Below the pieces are notes generated by a model, which worked only from the letters and a program-made list of their open reading frames with translations, was not told where the DNA came from and did no database searches. The position numbers and the translations under genes are program-made. DNA of 64,000 bases from Aeromicrobium sp. Root472D3 (lineage in GTDB: Bacteria; Actinomycetota; Actinomycetes; Propionibacteriales; Nocardioidaceae): assembly GCF_001426485.1 (NCBI RefSeq), contig NZ_LMET01000001.1, positions 119,466 through 183,465 on the forward strand. Direction: 5' to 3'. Shown in pieces: positions 59,549 to 64,000 of this stretch (positions within the stretch are counted from its first letter, which is position 1; the number at the start of each line of letters is the position of its first letter).

Positions 59549-61702
59549 ATGACGACGACCTCGACTCCCCCACGGCTCGACACCTCCGCGACCCGGCCCG
59601 GCCCCCTCGGACGACTCGGCCTGTGGCTCGTCGCGCACGCCCGTCTCGTCACCGCGGGGTGGATCCTGGTCGTGGTCGCCCTGGGTGTCTTCGCCCCACG
59701 GGTCGAGAGCGAGCTGTCGGGCGCGGGCTGGCAGGCGGACGGCTCACCGTCCGTCGAGGCTCGCGAGCTCGCCCGCACCCACTTCGGCGGTCAGGCCTCG
59801 TCGGCCATCCAGGTCGTGGTGCACCGCGACGACGGCCCCGTCACCGAGGGACGGGGCGCCGAGGTGATCGCCGCCGTCACGGCCCGGCTCGAGGCCGAGC
59901 CCCGCATCGCCGACGTCGTCGCGCCCCAGGCCGGGGCGACCCTCAGCGCCGACGGACTCACCGCGATCGTCATGGCCGGGGCCGGCGTCGACACGAACGA
60001 GATGGTGCGGGTCGCGACCGATCTCAAGCAGCCGCTGCAGGATCTCTCCGGCGACGGGATCGAGGTCGACCCGACGGGCTCCTCGCTGCTGTGGTCCGAC
60101 TTCAACGAGGCCAATCTCGAGGCGATGCTGACGTCCGAGATGATCTCGTGGCCCCTGACCCTGACGATCCTCGTCATCGCCTTCGGCGCGCTCGTGGCGG
60201 CCGGCCTCCCGCTGCTGCTGACGCTGGCCGGCCTGGTCGCCTCCGCCGGCTCGCTCGTGCTGATCAACGAGCTCGTGCCCGTCTCGATCTGGGCCATGAA
60301 CTTCGCGATGATGTTCTCGCTCGCCCTGGGCATCGACTACGCCCTCTTCCTCGTCGTCCGCTACCGCGCCGCCCGGATGGGTGCGGGGCTGACGGCACGA
60401 CGAGCCGTCGCCGAGACGATGGACACCGCCGGCAAAGCCGTGCTGCTGTCCGGGCTGACCGTCCTCGTCTCGCTGTCGGCGGTCATGCTCGTCCCCTCGC
60501 CGTCGTTCCGCTCGATGGCCGGCGGCATCATGATCTCGGTCGTGTTCGTCCTGGCGGCGACGCTGACCCTGCTGCCGATCGTGCTGTTCGCGCTCGACCG
60601 CCGCATCGACCGCTTCTCCCTGCCATGGGTCACGACGGGCCAGCACCGGTCGCGTCGCTTCGCGGCCTGGGGCGAACGGCTGTGGCAGCGACCCGCCGCC
60701 TGGGGCGCCGCCTCCGTGATCGTCCTCCTCGCGCTCACCTCGCCCGTCGTCGGCCTGAGGACCTCGATGCCGTCGATCGGCGTCCTGCCGGACGACGCCT
60801 CGGCACGCGTCGGGTACGACCGGGTGCAGGACGCCTTCGGCGACGGCGCGCCGGGCACGCTCCAGGTCGTCGTCGAGGCGTCGCAGGCCGAGGCCGCCTC
60901 GAGCGTCCTCGTCTCCGATCCCGGCATCGCCGGGGCCCAGCCCGCACGGCTCGCGACCGACGGCTCCGGGCTCGCGATCGTCCAGGCCGTGCCCACCGTC
61001 GACCCGTCGGACCCGGCACTGGCGACGACGGTCGACCGCCTGCGCTCCGAGCTGCCCGACACGGCTCTGGTGGGAGGCGCCGCCGTGGAGAACATCGATC
61101 TCAAGAGCCAGCTCGACCGGTCGACCCCGCTCGTGATCGGCGTCGTGCTCGCCCTGGGCTTCGTGCTCCTGCTGGTCGCCCTGCAGGCGCCGTTGATCGC
61201 GCTGCTCGGCACGCTCGTGAGCCTGCTGTCGACCGCCGCGGCCTTCGGTGTCGCACGACTGGTCTTCCAGGACGGCTGGGGCGCCGGGGTCCTCGGCTTC
61301 GAGAGCCAGGGGTTCCTCGACGCGTGGGCGCCGGTCTTCTTCTTCGCGATGATCTTCGCGATCGCGATGGACTACACGGTCTTCCTGCTGGCCTCGGCCA
61401 AGGAGCACTACGAGCGGACGGGCGACCCGAAGGAGGCGATGGTCGGCGCCCTCGCGCACTCCGGCCGGGTGATCTTCGCCGCGGGCGCCGTCATGGTCGT
61501 CGTGTTCTTCACCTTCGCCCTGTCCGGCCCGCTGCCGCCCAAGGAGATGGGTGTCGTCCTGGGCGTCGCGGTGCTGCTCGACGCGTTCGTCGTCCGGCTG
61601 GTGCTGCTGCCCGTGCTGCTGCGACTCACGGGCCATGCGGCCTGGTACGCCCCCGCGTGGCTGCGGCGGGCACTGCCCACCATCACCTTCGCGCACCACT
61701 GA
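59549..61702 (+). CDS. MMPL/RND family transporter
   Basis: A 717-residue MmpL-like permease with two RND halves, each with one large extracellular loop and a cluster of membrane segments. The two functional motifs GIDYALFLVVRYRAARMGAG and MDYTVFLLASAKEHYERTGD hold the Asp-Tyr pairs of proton relay. First segment about 28-48; loops about 50-170 and 400-530. Exports lipids, drugs or other hydrophobic compounds in relatives. ATG at 59549 with AGGA ten bases upstream. Its promoter is between CstR-type operators, so it is likely induced by the CstR-like signal. Followed at 14 bases by the Cys-rich small protein. Confidence 0.88.
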   Translation: MTTTSTPPRLDTSATRPGPLGRLGLWLVAHARLVTAGWILVVVALGVFAPRVESELSGAGWQADGSPSVEARELARTHFGGQASSAIQVVVHRDDGPVTEGRGAEVIAAVTARLEAEPRIADVVAPQAGATLSADGLTAIVMAGAGVDTNEMVRVATDLKQPLQDLSGDGIEVDPTGSSLLWSDFNEANLEAMLTSEMISWPLTLTILVIAFGALVAAGLPLLLTLAGLVASAGSLVLINELVPVSIWAMNFAMMFSLALGIDYALFLVVRYRAARMGAGLTARRAVAETMDTAGKAVLLSGLTVLVSLSAVMLVPSPSFRSMAGGIMISVVFVLAATLTLLPIVLFALDRRIDRFSLPWVTTGQHRSRRFAAWGERLWQRPAAWGAASVIVLLALTSPVVGLRTSMPSIGVLPDDASARVGYDRVQDAFGDGAPGTLQVVVEASQAEAASSVLVSDPGIAGAQPARLATDGSGLAIVQAVPTVDPSDPALATTVDRLRSELPDTALVGGAAVENIDLKSQLDRSTPLVIGVVLALGFVLLLVALQAPLIALLGTLVSLLSTAAAFGVARLVFQDGWGAGVLGFESQGFLDAWAPVFFFAMIFAIAMDYTVFLLASAKEHYERTGDPKEAMVGALAHSGRVIFAAGAVMVVVFFTFALSGPLPPKEMGVVLGVAVLLDAFVVRLVLLPVLLRLTGHAAWYAPAWLRRALPTITFAHH

Positions 61703-61716
61703 CCAGAGGAGAGACC

Positions 61717-61875
61717 ATGTGCAGACCCGTCCGGTGCAGGACGTGCGGCAGGACGACGTGGGCCGGGTGCGGCCAGCACGTCGCCTCGGTGAGGGCGATG
61801 GTGCCGGACGAGGAGTGGTGCACGGGCCACACCGGCCCCGACGCACCCCGGTGGTGGCAGCGTCTCCGACGATGA
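61717..61875 (+). CDS. small cysteine-rich zinc-ribbon-like protein
   Basis: A 52-residue protein with five cysteines: MCRPVRC, RTCGRTTWAGCGQH and EWCTGH, with three histidines. It matches a short conserved actinomycete protein type (CxxCxxxCGKTTWSGCG-like) thought to bind zinc or another soft metal. The ATG at 61717 has AGAGGAGAG (61704-61712) just upstream and lies 14 bases after the MMPL stop, so it belongs to the same transcript. Too short to be listed by most ORF filters. Its presence in a CstR-type operon suggests a thiol, sulfur or metal role. Confidence 0.7.
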   Translation: MCRPVRCRTCGRTTWAGCGQHVASVRAMVPDEEWCTGHTGPDAPRWWQRLRR

Positions 61876-61891
61876 CCGCCGAGGCCGCCCC

Positions 61892-61904
61892 TAGGCTGGC
61901 CGTC
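61892..61904 (+). promoter_or_regulatory. leaderless promoter of the alcohol dehydrogenase gene
   Basis: TAGGCT (61892-61897) and seven bases (GGCCGTC) precede the ATG at 61905, which rules out the in-frame ATG at 61872. Confidence 0.55.
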
Positions 61905-62945
61905 ATGCGCGCCGTGATGTTCGACGAGTTCGGTCAGCTGCCCCGCGTGGTCGAGGCTCCGGCTCCGACCTGCCCACCCGACGGCGTGGTCGTGCGCGTC
62001 GCGTCCACCGGGCTGTGCCGCAGCGACTGGCACGGCTGGCGGGGCCACGACGCCGGCATCTCGCTGCCGCACGTCCCGGGTCACGAGCTGGCCGGGACGA
62101 TCGCCGAGGTCGGCGAGCAGGTCACGTCGTGGACGGTCGGCGACCGCGTCACGACGCCGTTCGTGATCGCCTGCGGCGTCTGCGCGTCGTGCCGCCGCGG
62201 CGACCACCAGGTCTGCGACGACCAGCGTCAGCCCGGCTTCACGGGGTGGGGGTCGTTCGCCGACCTCGTCGCGATCGAGCGTGCCGAGGTCAACCTGGTG
62301 CGCATCCCGTCGGCGATGTCGTTCGACGTCGCGGCGAGCCTGGGTTGCCGCTTCGCGACGGCGTACCGGGCCGTCGTCCTCGTCGGGCGGGTCACCGACC
62401 AGGAGTGGGTCGTGGTGCACGGGTGCGGCGGCGTGGGCCTGGCCGCCGTCATGGTCGCGGCGTCCCGCGGCGCGCGGGTCGTGGCGGTCGACGTGTCGCG
62501 GGCGTCGCTCGAGCTCGCGGCGTCGGTGGGGGCGACGACGCTGCTCGACCCCCGCGAGATCGACGTGCCGTCGGTCGTCCGCGAGCTCACGGGCGGTGGC
62601 GCCGACGTCTCGATCGACGCGATCGGGCACGAGGCCGTCGTGACGCAGTCGCTGGCGAGCCTGCGCACGCGCGGGCGCCACGTGCAGATCGGGCTCGTGG
62701 CCGGTGCCGGCGCACCGCTCGCCGACCTCATCGGCACCGTCATCGGCTCGGAGCTGCAGGTGCTCGGCAGCCACGGCATGGCCGCGCACGACTACCCGCC
62801 GATGATGGACGAGATCGCCGCGGGACGGCTGCGTCCGGACCTGCTGATCCGCGAGGCCATCGGTCTCGACGACGTCCCCCACCGCCTCGCGGGTCTCGAC
62901 GAGCTCGGATCGGGTGCCGGAGGGGCCACCGTCATCCGGCTGTGA
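61905..62945 (+). CDS. zinc-dependent medium-chain alcohol dehydrogenase
   Basis: A 346-residue MDR alcohol dehydrogenase. Catalytic zinc ligands Cys38 (in GLCRSDWHGW) and His60-Glu61 (in VPGHELAG); structural zinc cysteines 90, 93, 96 and 104 (CGVCASCRRGDHQVC). The Rossmann loop VHGCGGVGLAAVMVA binds NAD(P)H. The CRSDWHGW motif occurs in formaldehyde/alcohol dehydrogenase relatives such as 5-exo-hydroxycamphor or AdhC-like enzymes; the substrate is not readable. Own leaderless promoter after the Cys-rich gene. Its last 14 bases overlap the end of the convergent OhrR-type gene. Confidence 0.88.
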   Translation: MRAVMFDEFGQLPRVVEAPAPTCPPDGVVVRVASTGLCRSDWHGWRGHDAGISLPHVPGHELAGTIAEVGEQVTSWTVGDRVTTPFVIACGVCASCRRGDHQVCDDQRQPGFTGWGSFADLVAIERAEVNLVRIPSAMSFDVAASLGCRFATAYRAVVLVGRVTDQEWVVVHGCGGVGLAAVMVAASRGARVVAVDVSRASLELAASVGATTLLDPREIDVPSVVRELTGGGADVSIDAIGHEAVVTQSLASLRTRGRHVQIGLVAGAGAPLADLIGTVIGSELQVLGSHGMAAHDYPPMMDEIAAGRLRPDLLIREAIGLDDVPHRLAGLDELGSGAGGATVIRL

Positions 62946-63411
62946 GCCCACCGCCGTCCCGCACCCGGGCGGTCATGGCCTGCTCGACCCTGCGCAGCGT
63001 CGTCTGCAGGTCGCGCAGCTCGTCGGGCGTCATGCCGAGGTCGTCGCGGATCGTGCACTGCACCTCGTCGGACGCGGCGTGGACCGCCCGGCCGGCGTCG
63101 GTCAGCGTCAGCCGCACCGATCGACGGTCGGCCTCGTCGTGCTCGCGGACCAGCAGCCCGCTGCCCTCCATGCGGCGGATGATCGGCGTCAGCGTCGCGT
63201 GGTCGAGGCGCAGGGCCTGCGCGACGCCCTTGATCGTGCTGGGTCCTGCCGAACCGAGGTGGAGCACCACGAGGTACTGCGGATAGGTGATGCCGTGCTC
63301 GTCCAGCACGGGGCGGTAGCGGCGCGTCATGGCCCGGGACGCCACGTAGAGGTCGAAGCAGACCAGCGCGTCGAGCGCGTCGTCGACCTGCTCGGGGGTA
63401 CTGCGCGTCAT
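62932..63411 (-). CDS. OhrR-type (MarR family) regulator
   Basis: A 159-residue winged-helix regulator. Like OhrR it has an N-terminal reactive Cys18 in VCFDLYVASRA, Tyr32 and Tyr43 (in ITYPQYLVVL), the full Cys-Tyr-Tyr set, so it is closer to classical OhrR than the gene at 517. DNA-binding helix and wing (about 60-100) with DRRSVRLTLT. The C-terminal 20 residues are longer than usual. ATG with GAGAAGG six bases upstream. Divergent from an alpha/beta hydrolase, its most likely target. Confidence 0.85.
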   Translation of the reverse strand: MTRSTPEQVDDALDALVCFDLYVASRAMTRRYRPVLDEHGITYPQYLVVLHLGSAGPSTIKGVAQALRLDHATLTPIIRRMEGSGLLVREHDEADRRSVRLTLTDAGRAVHAASDEVQCTIRDDLGMTPDELRDLQTTLRRVEQAMTARVRDGGGLTAG

Positions 63412-63453
63412 GCCTTCTCCCGGCTTCGAGTTGTGACGTCTCCGCCCCGGTGG

Positions 63454-63479
63454 CAGATTGTCTAGTGCACAAGATATCT
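63454..63479 (+). promoter_or_regulatory. operator region between the OhrR-type and hydrolase genes
   Basis: TTGTGA (63431-63436) and CAGATT (63454-63459) are a possible -35/-10 pair with a 17-base spacer. Next come TTGT-N7-ACAA (63458-63472) with a GTGCAC core and AGATATCT (63472-63479). GTGCAC is also the centre of the dyad upstream of the other OhrR-type gene. Confidence 0.45.
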
Positions 63480-63494
63480 CACCGAAGGGGCATC

Positions 63495-64000
63495 ATGGCT
63501 GACATCGACGTCAACAACATCTCGCTGCACATCACCGACTCCGGAGGCGACGGTCGTCCCGTCGTCCTGATCCACGGCTGGCCGCTCTCGGGCGCCTCGT
63601 GGTCCGAGCAGGTCCCGGCGCTCACCGAGGCCGGCTACCGCGTCATCACCTACGACCGCCGCGGGTTCGGCGAGTCCGACAAGCCCGAGTCGGGCTACGA
63701 CTACGACACGTTCGCGGCCGACCTCGACGGCCTGCTGACCTCGCTCGACCTGACGGACGCCTCGCTCGTGGGCTTCTCGATGGGCGGCGGCGAGATCGCC
63801 CGCTACATCGGCACGAACGGCACCGACCGCCTGCACTCGGTCGTCTTCGCCGGCGCCGTCCCGCCGTACCTGCTCAAGACCGACGACAACCCCGACGGCG
63901 GCCTCGCCGAGTCCGACGTCCAGGAGATGGAGGACGGCGCGCGCACCGACCGCGAGAACTTCCTCGACGGGTTCACGACGAACTTCTTCAGCGTCGACGG
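63495..64000 (+). CDS. alpha/beta hydrolase (cofactor-free haloperoxidase/esterase type), partial
   Basis: The first 168 residues of a gene that continues beyond the window. It shows the alpha/beta hydrolase core of the non-heme chloroperoxidase group: VVLIHGWPLSGASW (oxyanion hole), YDRRGFGESDKPESGYDYDTFAADL and the nucleophile elbow VGFSMGGGEIARYI with Ser95. The catalytic Asp and His lie past the edge. Relatives act as esterases or perhydrolases that make peracids from H2O2. ATG with GAAGGGG upstream. Divergent from an OhrR-type peroxide sensor, which suggests a link to organic peroxides or peracids. Confidence 0.85.
   Translation, partial: MADIDVNNISLHITDSGGDGRPVVLIHGWPLSGASWSEQVPALTEAGYRVITYDRRGFGESDKPESGYDYDTFAADLDGLLTSLDLTDASLVGFSMGGGEIARYIGTNGTDRLHSVVFAGAVPPYLLKTDDNPDGGLAESDVQEMEDGARTDRENFLDGFTTNFFSVD

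Overview
The window is a gene-dense, very GC-rich bacterial chromosome segment with no gap above about 210 bases lacking a gene. Valine dehydrogenase, a DUF3073 protein, a class E sortase, a CGNR zinc-finger regulator, a DUF3151-fba pair and a purine cluster beside vdh all point to an actinomycete. A Nocardioides/Aeromicrobium-like member of the Propionibacteriales is my guess from family resemblance, not something I could test. I see no rRNA, tRNA, CRISPR, insertion sequence, phage or integrase; the region looks like core chromosome with a few accessory islands.

Layout. 1-4.1 kb: UPF0303 protein, an OhrR-type peroxide sensor, a small membrane protein, malic enzyme and valine dehydrogenase. 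4.1-7.5 kb: a stand-alone GyrB-like ATPase fragment, DUF3073, purM and purF. 7.6-13.3 kb: SRPBCC protein, acyl-CoA synthetase, two tandem secreted DUF1906/peptidoglycan-binding paralogues and a glycerophosphodiesterase. 13.4-16.8 kb: SCP-like protein, purL and an unusual protein built of decapeptide repeats. 16.9-27.8 kb: a degenerate LuxR/MalT-type ATPase protein, transporters (EamA, CPA1 antiporter, MntH), a Nei-type glycosylase, a PhaC-like hydrolase and a DEAD-box helicase. 27.9-40 kb: purQ, purS, fadD, purC, purB, matB, purD, two secreted Ig-like paralogues and purA. 40-47.6 kb: CGNR regulator, EamA, lipid kinase, DUF3151, fba, CoA-disulfide-reductase-like enzyme, TrmH, pyrE and sortase E. 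47.7-64 kb: MFS transporters, a Tat DUF1501/DUF1800 pair, aminotransferase, SulP with a divergent MerR, TetR with a divergent MFS, NhaA, a CsoR/CstR-DUF302-MMPL module, an alcohol dehydrogenase and a second OhrR-type regulator divergent from an alpha/beta hydrolase that runs off the end.

How it fits together. Nine purine genes (purM, F, L, Q, S, C, B, D, A) lie within 35 kb and cover most steps from PRPP to IMP plus two AMP-branch steps (purN, purE/K and purH are absent here). They are split into seven separate units, with purL about 12 kb from purSQ. pyrE and fba add pyrimidine and central carbon steps. The small regulators each sit beside a likely target, and several operator dyads are readable.

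The most general signal is transcriptional. By my count 24 start codons are preceded by TANNNT ending 6-8 bases upstream, and 5 more by a weaker NANNNT at the same distance, which is the layout of leaderless mRNAs. Other notable points are the decapeptide-repeat protein, the CstR-like module with two G/C-rich operators, the TetR operator laid over the first codons of its target (with a rare TTA codon), and stop codons shared with -10 boxes or with a convergent stop.
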